56,008 nt of DNA from an uncultured Alistipes sp. (GCA_947364365.1 CANASP010000014.1:1-56008), one strand, 5' to 3'. Counted from the stretch's first letter, positions 8,745-16,722 are shown. Notes: a model not told the origin generated them from the letters alone. Translations and numbers: made by a program.

Positions 8745-9371
8745 TTAAAAAGGTCCTTGCAGAATGCCGGCCTCGGTGAACGGGTGCCGGTAGAACGAGG
8801 CCTTCCACTCCACGGGGCGCGGGTAGGCGCGCGACGACGAGGGCATGCGCCACAGCGTCAGTTCGCGTCCGGCCAGACGCACGCCCACGGAGGCGCCCAC
8901 GGCCGGTGCCGCGCAGCTCGCGGCGGCGCACAGCGTGTCGGCGGCCTTCTGCCCCGTGGCGACGACCACGCGGCACGCGGGGATGCGGGCGAGCAGCGCC
9001 TGAAGATCGGTCGGGCGCACGATCTGAAGGAAATTGTCCGAGGCGTTGTCGCGCAGGCGCACGACCTCCTCGGCCGTGTCGTAGAGCGCGATGCCTTGGT
9101 CGCGGCAGTAGGCCTCGATCCGTGCGCGGTCGAAGCGGCGGCCGTCGGGGGCGAGAAAGTGGTTCTTGTCGCCCGCGGCCAGGTAGCCCACGATGCGCCA
9201 CATGTCGTTCTGGAGATTGGGGTAGAAGAACTCCATGGACCACCGCTTGCGCTGCGGCGGAAAGCTCCCTAGCATGAGCAGCCGCGCCCCCTCGGGCAGA
9301 AACGGGCGGAGCGGATGGCGTTCGGGCGCGGGTGCCGCCGCCTTCGGATCGTTATTCATAGAAGGTTTCAT
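8745..9371 (-). CDS. Uracil-DNA glycosylase superfamily protein
   Basis: The 208-residue protein has the UDG-fold motifs GSFPP (35-39), followed by a WSMEFFYPNLQNDMWR segment, and MPSSS (176-180) near the C-terminus, as in mismatch-specific or thymine/uracil glycosylase-like proteins. It presumably removes damaged bases. The exact substrate cannot be read from the sequence. A second in-frame ATG at 9359 (MNNDPK) is equally possible, and both overlap the helicase gene end at 9352. The two genes are probably co-transcribed as a DNA-repair pair. Confidence 0.75.
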   Translation of the reverse strand: MKPSMNNDPKAAAPAPERHPLRPFLPEGARLLMLGSFPPQRKRWSMEFFYPNLQNDMWRIVGYLAAGDKNHFLAPDGRRFDRARIEAYCRDQGIALYDTAEEVVRLRDNASDNFLQIVRPTDLQALLARIPACRVVVATGQKAADTLCAAASCAAPAVGASVGVRLAGRELTLWRMPSSSRAYPRPVEWKASFYRHPFTEAGILQGPF

Positions 9372-10767
9372 CGAAGTTGACCAGGTAGAGTTTGTCCGTC
9401 GCGCGCGTGAGGGCCGTGTAGAGCCAGCGCAGCATGTCGCGCGTCATGCGTTCGTCGCCGAACAGGCAGCGGTCGACGAACACCGCGCGCCACTGTCCGC
9501 CCTGGGCCTTGTGGCACGTGACGGCGTAGGAGAACTTCACCTGCACGGCGTTGTAGTGGGGGTTCTCGCGGATCTCCTTGAAGCGTTTGATCCGGCTCCC
9601 GATGTCGAGGTAGTCCTTCTCGACCTCGTAGAACAGGCGCGTCGACTCCTCGCGCGTGAGCGACGGCGATTCGGAGGCGATCGTGTCCAGCAGGATCTTG
9701 CAGGCGATCTCGGTTCCCTCGTAATCGGGAAACTCCAGTACGGCGTTGGCGAAGCGGAAGCCGTAGAAATCCTCGAACCGCCGGAGCCTTTTCAGGCGCG
9801 CGATGTCGCCGTTGGCCAGGAAGCCGATCGGGCACCCCTCGATGCGCTCGGTGTAGTGGTAGTTGTTCTTGACCACCATCAGCATGTCGCCGCTCTCGAT
9901 CTCCTCCTCGGCGCCAAGCACGTTGCGGCGGATCCCCTCGTTGTAGCGGTTGGCCCGCTTGTTCGAGCGGGTGATGACGATCGTCTCGTCGCGCCCGTAG
10001 CGGTCGTAGCACTCCTGGAGCTTCTCCAGGAACTCGCCTCCCTCGACCGCCTCCATGTCGGGAAAGTCCATGCGGAAGCGGGGGATGTCGTAGATGCCCC
10101 GCTCGAGCATGCAGCGCACGAGCGTGGCGTTGAACAGGATGCCCGACTGCGCCTCCTGGCGCACCACCTCGTCGAGCGTGGCGTAGACCACCTCTCCGTA
10201 GGCCGACATCGACACCTCGTCGAGCGCCGGACTGAAATCGGATCCCACGGGCGGCAGCTGGGCGCTGTCGCCGACCAGCACGAGTCGGCATTCGCGGCCG
10301 CTGCGCACGAACCGCACGAGGTCTTCGAGCAGCGATCCGCTGCCGAACGCCGCGCCGTCCGACGAGCGGTCGGAGAGCATCGACGCCTCGTCGACGATGA
10401 ACACGGCGCCGCGCTCGGTGTTGAAGTTGAGCGAGAACCGCCGCTCGTAGTCGGCGTTGGTCCGCTCGCGGTAGATGCGTTTGTGGATGGTAAAGGCCTT
10501 CTCGTGAGCGTATTGCGCCAGCACTTTGGCCGCGCGACCCGTCGGTGCGAGCAAAACGGGTTTGATTCCCAGCTCCTTAAGCGCGCCGACCATGGCGGCT
10601 ATGAGCGTCGTTTTGCCCGTTCCGGCATAACCGTTCAACACGAAAATCTTCGAAAAATCGCTGCCGGAGAGGTATTCCGACAACTTTTCTACGATTTTTT
10701 TTTGTCCGGGAGTTGTTTCGAAACAAATTTTAGCGTAAATTTGGGTCGCGATACGTGTACTAACCAT
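9352..10767 (-). CDS. RecD-like ATP-dependent DNA helicase (SF1)
   Basis: The 471-residue superfamily 1B helicase has Walker A GYAGTGKTT (46-54), Walker B VFIVDEASM (122-130), a GDSAQLPPVG motif III, and the C-terminal UvrD-like motifs YAVTCHKAQGGQW and RWLYTALTRATDKLY. It is much shorter than RecD and lacks the N-terminal region of RecD2, matching the single-core helicase common in Bacteroidales. The ATG lies only about five bases from the -7 box (10772-10779), so the mRNA may be nearly leaderless or the start may differ slightly. Confidence 0.88.
   Translation of the reverse strand: MVSTRIATQIYAKICFETTPGQKKIVEKLSEYLSGSDFSKIFVLNGYAGTGKTTLIAAMVGALKELGIKPVLLAPTGRAAKVLAQYAHEKAFTIHKRIYRERTNADYERRFSLNFNTERGAVFIVDEASMLSDRSSDGAAFGSGSLLEDLVRFVRSGRECRLVLVGDSAQLPPVGSDFSPALDEVSMSAYGEVVYATLDEVVRQEAQSGILFNATLVRCMLERGIYDIPRFRMDFPDMEAVEGGEFLEKLQECYDRYGRDETIVITRSNKRANRYNEGIRRNVLGAEEEIESGDMLMVVKNNYHYTERIEGCPIGFLANGDIARLKRLRRFEDFYGFRFANAVLEFPDYEGTEIACKILLDTIASESPSLTREESTRLFYEVEKDYLDIGSRIKRFKEIRENPHYNAVQVKFSYAVTCHKAQGGQWRAVFVDRCLFGDERMTRDMLRWLYTALTRATDKLYLVNFDETFYE
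10713..10743 (+). promoter_or_regulatory. Promoter of the 10817 gene (-33 TTG, 20 bp, -7 TAAATTTG)
   Basis: TTG at 10713-10715, a 20-base spacer and TAAATTTG at 10736-10743 fit the Bacteroidota consensus. It lies inside the start of the divergent helicase gene. The predicted leader is about 65 bases. Confidence 0.6.
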
Positions 10768-10771
10768 GTCG

Positions 10772-10779
10772 CAAATTTA
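10772..10779 (-). promoter_or_regulatory. -7 box (TAAATTTG) of the helicase gene
   Basis: Minus-strand TAAATTTG, five bases upstream of the helicase ATG, with a TTG about 19 bases further upstream. It is divergent to and interleaved with the promoter of the 10817 gene. Confidence 0.5.
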
Positions 10780-10816
10780 GTTCGTGCAAAATTAACAACA
10801 AATATTTATTAGAAAA

Positions 10817-11455
10817 ATGACAAAGAAAATCGTTCAGATCATCCTGGCTGTGGCTATCGTAGCGCTCTGCTACGTGATCTACAAGCAGATTTCCACGCCG
10901 ATCGGTTTCGAGGCGGAACTCAAGACGCGCGAGGCGCAGGTCATCGACCGCATCAAGGACATCCGTACCGCCCAGCGTGCGTTCAAGTCGAAGTACCAGT
11001 ATTTCACCAGCACGTTCGATTCGCTCGAAAACTTCATCCTCACCGATACGCTCGAGCTCGAGCGCAAGATCGTCGACGAGGACGACTCGGTGGCCATGGC
11101 CATGCTGAAGAAGTCGGGCCGCAAGAACATCGAGAAGTTCAAGGTCGCCGTGATCGACACGATTTTCTCGCCCAAGAAGCTCACGGCGGAGGATGTCCGC
11201 AACCTGCGCTACATCCCCTGCACCGACAACCAGGCCCAGTACATCATGGAGGCCGGCATCATCACCACCGAGTCGAAGGTCGTGATTCCCATCGTGGAGT
11301 GCCGCGCTCCCTACCGTCTGTTCCTCGACACGATCAAGTACCGTCAGGAGATCATCAACAAGATCGACGACGACGTGAACAACTTCAACCGTTATCCGGG
11401 CATCAAGTTCGGTTCGATGGAGGCAGGTAACAATGAGGCAGGTAACTGGGAGTAA
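10817..11455 (+). CDS. Membrane-anchored protein of unknown function
   Basis: The 212-residue protein has one N-terminal transmembrane helix (IVQIILAVAIVALCYVIYKQ, 5-24). The rest is predominantly charged and probably periplasmic, including a helical stretch with KTREAQVIDRIKDIRTAQRAF (truncated here). Its start resembles pilin-like or OmpH-like anchored proteins, but no catalytic motif is visible. It is the first gene of an operon with DUF3822 and rsmD and overlaps the next gene by 23 bases. I do not recognise a function. Confidence 0.75.
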   Translation: MTKKIVQIILAVAIVALCYVIYKQISTPIGFEAELKTREAQVIDRIKDIRTAQRAFKSKYQYFTSTFDSLENFILTDTLELERKIVDEDDSVAMAMLKKSGRKNIEKFKVAVIDTIFSPKKLTAEDVRNLRYIPCTDNQAQYIMEAGIITTESKVVIPIVECRAPYRLFLDTIKYRQEIINKIDDDVNNFNRYPGIKFGSMEAGNNEAGNWE

Positions 11456-12083
11456 TCCATCCCCATCCGTAAATAAGGTGTCCATCCAGCTCGCGTTGGA
11501 TGGACACTCTTTTTCGGTCGCGGGCGACATCGCGGCTGCGGCGGACGGCGTTGCGGAGGTCGAGTTGCTGACGGCCTCGACGCTGCTGGTTCCCGTCGTC
11601 CTCTGCGACGAGGGCGAGGGCGCCCGGCTGCTGGCCGCCGCCGGCATTGCCGTCCGCCCCGACGACGAGGTGGTCTGCACGTCGGCGACGGAGGGCGACG
11701 AACCGTTGCGCGCGGTCATGGCGTTGCCGCGCGCCGTCTCGGCGGCGCTGTGCGAGCGCATGGGGCATGCGGCGGGGGAGGGTAGTCCGGCCCTTTCGGC
11801 GCTGCGTTTCACCTCTCCGCTGCTGCGCGGGGTGTCCGCATCCGGGAAGTGCCTCTGGATGTTCGCCGCGGGCGACCTGCTATATATAAAAGTATACGAC
11901 GGAGGGCTGCGTCTCGCCGAGGTTTTCCCGGCCCCGTCGGTCGACGATGCGTTGTGCCTTCTGGACCGGCTCTCCGGAGTCTTCCCGCTGTCGGAGTTCA
12001 CGCTCTGCCTGGCCGGCGACGCGGGGCGGAGATGGCGCAAGGCGATGAAACGCAATTTCAGGGAGATCGTATGCGAATCGTAA
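11433..12083 (+). CDS. DUF3822 family protein
   Basis: The 216-residue protein is of the Bacteroidota-specific DUF3822 family, which has an actin/hexokinase-like fold without a known role. Recognisable segments are VSIQLALDGHSFSV near the start and the C-terminal LYIKVYDGGLRLAEVFP and FTLCLAGD. The ATG at 11433 lies inside the previous gene; a GTG near 11477 (VSIQL) would also fit the family start. It overlaps rsmD by 13 bases, the usual order in Bacteroidales. Confidence 0.75.
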   Translation: MRQVTGSNPSPSVNKVSIQLALDGHSFSVAGDIAAAADGVAEVELLTASTLLVPVVLCDEGEGARLLAAAGIAVRPDDEVVCTSATEGDEPLRAVMALPRAVSAALCERMGHAAGEGSPALSALRFTSPLLRGVSASGKCLWMFAAGDLLYIKVYDGGLRLAEVFPAPSVDDALCLLDRLSGVFPLSEFTLCLAGDAGRRWRKAMKRNFREIVCES

Positions 12084-12607
12084 GCGGAAAATACAAGGGG
12101 CGGGCGATCAATCCGCCGCGCAACCTGCGGGCTCGGCCCACGACCGACTTCGCCAAGGAGAATCTGTTCAACGTGCTGGGCAACCTCGTCGATTTCGAGG
12201 AGTGCGACGTGCTGGATCTTTTCGCCGGCACGGGGTCGATCAGCTACGAATTCGCCTCGCGCGGTGCCCGGAGCGTCACGTCGGTGGAGATCAACGCCGT
12301 GCACTACGATTTCATCCGCCGCACGGCCGCCCAGCTGGGGATCGGGAACCTCTATGCCGTCAAGGCCAACGTCTTTCTCTACCTGCGCAGCTGTCCGAAA
12401 CGTTTCGACATCGTCTTCTCGGATGCCCCCTACGACCTGGAGGGCAGCGAGCGGGTCGTCGACCTGGTACTCGGCGGCGATCTGCTGCGCGAGGGGGGAA
12501 TCTTCGTTTTCGAGCACTCCCGGAAGATGGATTTTTCTCATCTGGATGCGTTCTGGCAATTAAGGAGTTACGGAAGCGTGCAATTTTCTTTCTTCAAAAA
12601 AGCGTGA
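12071..12607 (+). CDS. rsmD: 16S rRNA (guanine966-N2)-methyltransferase RsmD
   Basis: This SAM-dependent methyltransferase acts on G966 of 16S rRNA. The 178-residue product starts MRIVSGKYKGRAI, the typical RsmD N-terminus, and has RPTTDFAKENLFNVL, the SAM-binding motif LDLFAGTGSISYEFASRGA and the catalytic motif SDAPYD, a variant of the usual DPPY. The start at 12071 overlaps the preceding gene. It is the last gene before the tRNA pair. Confidence 0.92.
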   Translation: MRIVSGKYKGRAINPPRNLRARPTTDFAKENLFNVLGNLVDFEECDVLDLFAGTGSISYEFASRGARSVTSVEINAVHYDFIRRTAAQLGIGNLYAVKANVFLYLRSCPKRFDIVFSDAPYDLEGSERVVDLVLGGDLLREGGIFVFEHSRKMDFSHLDAFWQLRSYGSVQFSFFKKA

Positions 12608-12613
12608 AAACTA

Positions 12614-12643
12614 TTGCCGATTTGAAAAAAATACCTATCTTTG
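12614..12643 (+). promoter_or_regulatory. Promoter of the tRNA-Asp pair (TTG, 19 bp, TATCTTTG)
   Basis: TTG at 12614-12616, a 19-base spacer and TATCTTTG at 12636-12643. Transcription is expected to start about 13 bases before the first tRNA. Confidence 0.7.
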
Positions 12644-12662
12644 CACTCGCAATAACCAGAAT

Positions 12663-12736
12663 GGTGCGTTAGTTCAGCTGGTTAGAATACGTGCCTGTCA
12701 CGCACGGGGTCAGGGGTTCGAGTCCCCTACGCACCG
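12663..12736 (+). tRNA. tRNA-Asp (GTC), copy 1
   Basis: A 74-base cloverleaf. The acceptor GGTGCGT pairs with ACGCACC, the D arm is AGTTCAGCTGGTTAGA, the anticodon loop is CTGTCAC (GTC) and the T arm is GGGTTCGAGTCCC. CCA is not encoded (CAAC follows). Confidence 0.96.
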
Positions 12737-12779
12737 CAACTCTTCGGATCGGAGTATAAACGGTCCGCCGTTATGAAAC

Positions 12780-12853
12780 GGTGCGTTAGTTCAGCTGGTT
12801 AGAATACGTGCCTGTCACGCACGGGGTCAGGGGTTCGAGTCCCCTACGCACCG
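12780..12853 (+). tRNA. tRNA-Asp (GTC), copy 2; integration target
   Basis: Identical to copy 1 over the whole tRNA, but followed by CCA at 12854-12856. The 3' end is repeated at 22333-22345, so this gene was probably the attachment site of the island and its end was restored on integration. Confidence 0.96.
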
Positions 12854-12854
12854 C
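12842..12854 (+). other. attL (3' end of tRNA-Asp)
   Basis: CCCTACGCACCGC recurs exactly at 22333-22345. The integrase gene begins about 300 bases inward, the usual layout for tRNA-integrating elements. Confidence 0.75.
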
Positions 12855-12877
12855 CAAGACCCGAAGTCATTTCGGGG

Positions 12878-12929
12878 ACAAACGAAGACAAATCCCGCAA
12901 AACCTTGATTTTGCGGGATTTTCGTTTGT
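12878..12929. terminator. Terminator after tRNA-Asp copy 2
   Basis: ATCCCGCAAAA (12892-12902) pairs with TTTTGCGGGAT (12909-12919), followed by TTTCG. An outer pair ACAAACGAA/TTCGTTTGT extends the stem. It is strong and probably works in both directions. Confidence 0.8.
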
Positions 12930-12980
12930 ATTTTTACGTCATCCAGAAGACACGAAAAAGCCCCGTTCGGACAAAGTCGC

Positions 12981-13024
12981 GTTACTAAAACCGTTACTAA
13001 AAACCGGTCGACCGTTTTAGTAAC
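12981..13024. repeat. GTTACTAAAA direct and inverted repeats upstream of the integrase
   Basis: GTTACTAAAA occurs at 12981-12990 and 12993-13002, and inverted (TTTTAGTAAC) at 13015-13024, around the palindrome CGGTCGACCG. It could be an integrase or excisionase binding site, an operator, or an origin of transfer. Confidence 0.65.
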
Positions 13025-13159
13025 GATTTACGACACAAGTAGCTGATTTGTCGTCTGTTGTCCTGAAAGCGTCTGCTCAAAAACCGATTATTAACCGGTT
13101 CTTTGCCGACGGCGATTCGTTAGAAAAATCGCCCGGCGAGAACAAAAACAAGAGGTATT

Positions 13160-14398
13160 ATGAGCAAGAGCACATTCACGATTCTTTTCTATGCCCGGAA
13201 GAATCAGGTAAACAGAATGGGCAAGGCGGGTATTATGATTCGTATTACGGTCAATGGCGAATCCGTACAATTCAGCTCGAAGTTGGACATCGAACCGGAG
13301 CTGTGGGATGCGACGAACCAAAAGATGATCGGCGCGACGAAAGCAGCCCGTGCATTCAATACGCTGCTGGACGAGATACGGACGAGTCTGCGCAACCACT
13401 ATCGGGAGATTGAGAAATACGAAGCCTATGTAACGGCCGAGAAAGTGCGCAACGCCTTTTTAGGAATTACCGTTCGTCAGCAGACCCTATTGGGGACGTT
13501 TCGCAAGCATAATGAAGATGAGAAAAAGTTGATCGGAATCAGTGTGAGTGCTCCGACGTATGCGAAACACGATCGTTGTCTGCGGCGCATGGAAGAGTAT
13601 ATCTGCACGAAGTATCGGCTGTCGGATATTGCACTCAAAGAGGTATCGCACTCTTTTGTCGTAGGTTTCGAACAGTTTCTGCGGGTCGACAAGGCGTGCA
13701 ATCAGAATACGACGGCCAAATTCATGCAGACGCTCCGTAAAATCATTCTTATCGCAAGAAATAACGGATGGATTACTGCCGATCCGTTCATCAATTATAA
13801 GATACGACTGAAAAAAGTCGACCGAGGCTACCTGACCGAAGAAGAGCTGCACCGCATTCTGCAAAAAAAGATGCCATGCACGCGGTTAGAGCAAGTGCGC
13901 GATGTATTCATTTTCTCGTATTTTACAGGTTTGGCCTATATCGACGTGCGGGAACTGACCGCTGACAACATACGTACTTCGTTCGACGGGAAGCTGAGGA
14001 TCATGATCCACCGCCACAAGACGCAGACGTCGGTAAATGTACCGATGCTGAAAGTGCCCCAAATGCTGTTGAAGAAGTACGAAGGAACGCTGCCCGATGG
14101 ACGGTTGCTGCCAGTGCTGAGTAATCAAAAACTCAACTCCTATCTGAAAGAGATTGCCGACCTGTGCGGCATCGAGAAAAACATCACGTTCCATCAGAGG
14201 AGACACACCTTTGCCACGACGATGACGCTGGCCAAAGGAGTGCCGATCGAAATGGTGTCGAAAATGTTAGGGCATACGAATATCGTCATGATCCAAATCT
14301 ATGCCCGCATTACCAACGACAAAATCGGCCGAGATATGCAGGTATTGTCGGGACAGTTGGGAGAAATCGAAAAAATCGCATTGGAAGCACAGTTATGA
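13160..14398 (+). CDS. Tyrosine recombinase, IntDOT-like (island integrase)
   Basis: The 412-residue site-specific recombinase probably integrates the island at tRNA-Asp. It has an N-terminal arm-binding region, a SAM-like core-binding domain (about 105-215) and a catalytic domain (about 225-400). Catalytic residues are Lys287, His345/Arg348 (HQRRHTFAT), His372 (LGHTN) and Tyr381 (QIYARI). The usual first Arg of TGLR is Ala259 (TGLAYIDVREL), as in the CTnDOT family, whose integrase is known to lack this Arg. The gene lies next to attL, and its stop overlaps the start of the RhuM-like reading frame region. Confidence 0.92.
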   Translation: MSKSTFTILFYARKNQVNRMGKAGIMIRITVNGESVQFSSKLDIEPELWDATNQKMIGATKAARAFNTLLDEIRTSLRNHYREIEKYEAYVTAEKVRNAFLGITVRQQTLLGTFRKHNEDEKKLIGISVSAPTYAKHDRCLRRMEEYICTKYRLSDIALKEVSHSFVVGFEQFLRVDKACNQNTTAKFMQTLRKIILIARNNGWITADPFINYKIRLKKVDRGYLTEEELHRILQKKMPCTRLEQVRDVFIFSYFTGLAYIDVRELTADNIRTSFDGKLRIMIHRHKTQTSVNVPMLKVPQMLLKKYEGTLPDGRLLPVLSNQKLNSYLKEIADLCGIEKNITFHQRRHTFATTMTLAKGVPIEMVSKMLGHTNIVMIQIYARITNDKIGRDMQVLSGQLGEIEKIALEAQL

Positions 14399-14431
14399 GA
14401 CGAGGAACCATTATCACAGAACCAAACCGAA

Positions 14432-14779
14432 TTGCGGTTACTCTGTCGTCAGACGGTACGGATGACGGTCGAAGAAATCGCTTCGATTTTCCATGTTACG
14501 GCGGCAAACGTCGAAAGACGAATTGTCAAGCTGCTTGCGGAGGGAGAGTTAGACGAACGCGAAGCAAGAACAGAAGAAGTAAAAATACATGGAGGACGTC
14601 GATACATTGCGGAATACTACAACCTCGACATGGTGATTGCACTCTCCTATCGGATCGATACGCCGGCGAGCAAGGCGTTCCGAAGGTGGGTCGGAGAGCG
14701 AGTGATTCGGTCGCTGAGAAAAGCGGCGGCACAGCCCCTGATTCTGAGAATCGAAAGGCGAAATGAAACAGCGAACTGA
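14432..14779 (+). CDS. RhuM-like DNA-binding protein (short)
   Basis: The reading frame gives about 115 residues resembling the N-terminal domain of RhuM/virulence-associated proteins: LLCRQTVRMTVEEIASIF, ANVERRIVKLLAEGELDE, then YYNLDMVIALSYRI and FRRWVGE. Full family members are roughly twice as long, so this is a short or truncated form. No ATG precedes the conserved part. The frame is open from 14399, and TTG at 14432 is the only plausible start, so the N-terminus is uncertain. It follows the integrase closely and ends before a strong terminator. Confidence 0.6.
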   Translation: MRLLCRQTVRMTVEEIASIFHVTAANVERRIVKLLAEGELDEREARTEEVKIHGGRRYIAEYYNLDMVIALSYRIDTPASKAFRRWVGERVIRSLRKAAAQPLILRIERRNETAN

Positions 14780-14788
14780 ACGATCAAC

Positions 14789-14824
14789 CGGCGGAAGAAC
14801 AACCGATTCTTCCGCCGTTTTTTT
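14789..14824 (+). terminator. Intrinsic terminator after the RhuM-like gene
   Basis: CGGCGGAAGAA (14789-14799) pairs with TTCTTCCGCCG (14807-14817), followed by seven T. Confidence 0.9.
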
Positions 14825-14842
14825 GTACCATGCGAAAAAACA

Positions 14843-14898
14843 TTCCATAGTCCTTACTTACTATGGAAAACACCGTTTTGCAAAACGTCATCTTTGCT
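14843..14898 (+). promoter_or_regulatory. Operator-like palindromes and -7 box before the HTH genes
   Basis: An inverted repeat TTCCATAG...CTATGGAA (14843-14868) and a perfect 14-bp palindrome CGTTTTGCAAAACG (14874-14887) lie directly before CATCTTTG, a near match to TAnnTTTG, about 25 bases before the ATG at 14921. The HTH proteins may bind here. Confidence 0.5.
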
Positions 14899-14920
14899 GC
14901 CGAAACCACAAAGCGGCAGC

Positions 14921-15262
14921 TATGAAAATCATCACATTCGACCACGAAGTATACAAGGTTTGAGCGACAAAATCGAGCGGATCGCCGATTATGTCTTGAA
15001 GAAAGAGGAACGACCGCAACACGCTCCGGAAATCTGGCTCACGAGCGAGGAACTGGCCGACCTGCTGAAAATAAGCACCCGAACCCTGCAACGCATGCGC
15101 AAGGAGCGGGTCATTCCTTACTCGATGATGCGCAGCAAATGCCTCTATCGCCTCTCCGACGTGGAGGAGTGCATCGCCCGCCGCATCGTTACCTGCGCCC
15201 CGCAGACGCTGGCGGAGTTTCGCAAGAACTATTTTCTTACCCACGAATCGCTCGACCGATGA
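14921..15262 (+). pseudogene. HTH protein (helix-turn-helix domain, MGE type), frameshifted near its start
   Basis: From ATG 14921 the frame reads MKIITFDHEVYKV and then stops. MKIITF(E/D)xExYK is the typical start of the small HTH proteins found beside Bacteroides integrases. The rest of the protein continues one frame away from about 14957: LSDKIERIADYVLKKEE, WLTSEELADLLKISTRTLQR and YRLSDVEECIARR. A single missing base would join them. A TTG at 14894 could start the second frame, but with an unrelated N-terminus. The HTH domain itself is intact. The stop overlaps the next gene (ATGA). Confidence 0.65.
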
Positions 15263-15588
15263 TTCTTGAAAGAGAAACTTTCGAGCGCTGCATGCGGGAC
15301 ATCATCGACCGGCTCGACCGCCAAGAGCAGCTGTTGCTCTCGCTCAAAGGCGCGGAAGTCAGAGAGGTGATGTATGTGAACGGCGAGCGGCTGCTGGACA
15401 ATCAGGATTTGTGTCAGCTCTTGCAGACGAGCAAGCAGTCGTTGCAGCGTTACCGCAGTTCGGGTTTGCTGCGCTATCGGAAGCTGCGGCACAAAACCTA
15501 CTACACGGAATCGGACGTGCAGGAGTTTCTGAAAAACCATTTGAAAGAGTTCGCCGCAGGTCGCAAGGCTTCCATCCCGAAGCCCTGA
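15259..15588 (+). CDS. Helix-turn-helix domain protein (MGE type)
   Basis: The 109-residue protein has an N-terminal coiled segment (FERCMRDIIDRLDRQEQLLL) followed by a MerR/excisionase-like HTH: WL-type start LLDNQDLCQLLQTSKQSLQR, then YRSSGLLRYRKLRHKTYYTE and DVQEFLKNHL. Such genes usually occur as the second of a pair next to Bacteroidota integrases and may act as excisionase or regulator. The ATG at 15259 overlaps the previous stop. The frame is open upstream, but only because of the overlapping gene. Confidence 0.75.
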   Translation: MILERETFERCMRDIIDRLDRQEQLLLSLKGAEVREVMYVNGERLLDNQDLCQLLQTSKQSLQRYRSSGLLRYRKLRHKTYYTESDVQEFLKNHLKEFAAGRKASIPKP

Positions 15589-15810
15589 CAACGCCACAAA
15601 CTATCATTTCGACGCCACAAGCCGTCATGCAATACCGGAACGATACCCACACCGGCGACGGCCACTATCTTCGTGAGGTGTAACACGTACACTTATAAAT
15701 CGATAACGTATGGAACAGAAAAAGAAAGAACAGGATGTCCTGATCGTCCAAGTATAATCCGCAAAACCAAATGTTCGTCGATTTTTGAAACGACGCGACT
15801 GCGTGAAAAA

Positions 15811-15839
15811 ACGAAGCGTACCTTTTAGGCACGCTTCGT
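15811..15839 (-). terminator. Terminator of the adenine methylase gene
   Basis: ACGAAGCGT pairs with ACGCTTCGT. On the minus strand it is followed by six T. It lies 29 bases past the methylase stop. The stretch 15589-15810 before it holds only a 15-codon ORF (15710, MEQKKKEQDVLIVQV) with a poor case for being a gene. Confidence 0.85.
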
Positions 15840-15867
15840 TTGCTATATAAATACCATTTGAACAGCA

Positions 15868-16668
15868 TTAGAATAGGGTTTCTTGCGACTGCTCCTCATA
15901 GTTGCAGATCATCCATTCCTCTTGCTTGCGTCTGCCGGTTTTAGAGGCGCTGATCGTACGCTCGACCCGGTGGGTGATCCATCCGTTCTTCTGCGCGTAG
16001 CGGTCGATCATATCGAACGGGAACATCGTCAGCATAAACTTCCCCTTCACGGTTTCGAGCAGCTGCAGAAGCTGCTCCATATTCTGTTCAGAGAAGACAC
16101 CTTCGTAATGGCCGCAGTCGGAGTTCACATAGGGCGGATCGACGAAGTGGAACGCATCCGGTGCGTCATAGGCGGCAATCACATCGAGGGCATTGCGGTT
16201 CTCGATGGTTACACGTTCCAACCGCCCGCAAAGTTGTTCCGTGAACTCGTCTTTCGCATTGCGCAGCTTCTTGGCCATCGTCCCGGAGAAGTCGTAGCCG
16301 AAGCTCCCGTCCATCATTGATACGAACGACATCTTGCAGAGTGCCCACACAGCCCATGCTCGCTCGGCCGGTGCGAAGAACTGCGGATAAGCATTGATAT
16401 GGGCCGCATGGGCGTGAATATCCCGGCTGTGGAGTGTCTTGTCGATCTCTCGCTTCAAATCGTCATAGTAGACCTGCGCGCACCAGTAAAAGTTCGTCAG
16501 CTCCATGTTGATGTCGTTGATGAATTCGGCCTCGGCCGGGCGCTTGGCGAACAGAACGGCCGCACCGCCGCAGAAAGCCTCGGTATAAATGCGGTGCTTC
16601 GGCACGAGCGGCAGGATGTGTTTGAGCATGGTTTGTTTACCTCCGTAATAGGAAATCGGTGTTCTCAT
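15868..16668 (-). CDS. D12-class N6-adenine DNA methyltransferase (Dam-like)
   Basis: The 266-residue orphan methyltransferase has the start TPISYYGGKQTML, the SAM motif TEAFCGGAAVLFAK (motif I), FINDINMELTNFY and the catalytic motif VDPPYVNSD. The fold matches Dam/phage D12 enzymes that methylate adenine in short sites such as GATC; the actual site is not predictable here. No restriction gene is adjacent, so it could serve protection from host restriction, or regulation. It is transcribed opposite to the integrase and HTH genes, with a terminator of its own. Confidence 0.92.
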   Translation of the reverse strand: MRTPISYYGGKQTMLKHILPLVPKHRIYTEAFCGGAAVLFAKRPAEAEFINDINMELTNFYWCAQVYYDDLKREIDKTLHSRDIHAHAAHINAYPQFFAPAERAWAVWALCKMSFVSMMDGSFGYDFSGTMAKKLRNAKDEFTEQLCGRLERVTIENRNALDVIAAYDAPDAFHFVDPPYVNSDCGHYEGVFSEQNMEQLLQLLETVKGKFMLTMFPFDMIDRYAQKNGWITHRVERTISASKTGRRKQEEWMICNYEEQSQETLF

Positions 16669-16722
16669 TCAGCATAAAAAGATTTTTTAATGGTTGATAA
16701 AATGGTGTTCAAATTGTTTTCG

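Noticed and set aside
12663-12853. Copy 1 of tRNA-Asp as the attachment site
   Set aside because: Its 3' end has the same core, but copy 2 is adjacent to the foreign DNA and the integrase, so copy 2 is the simpler attL.
15710-15757. A 15-codon ORF (MEQKKKEQDVLIVQV)
   Set aside because: Too short to judge, and nothing follows it; possibly a truncated remnant of an island gene.
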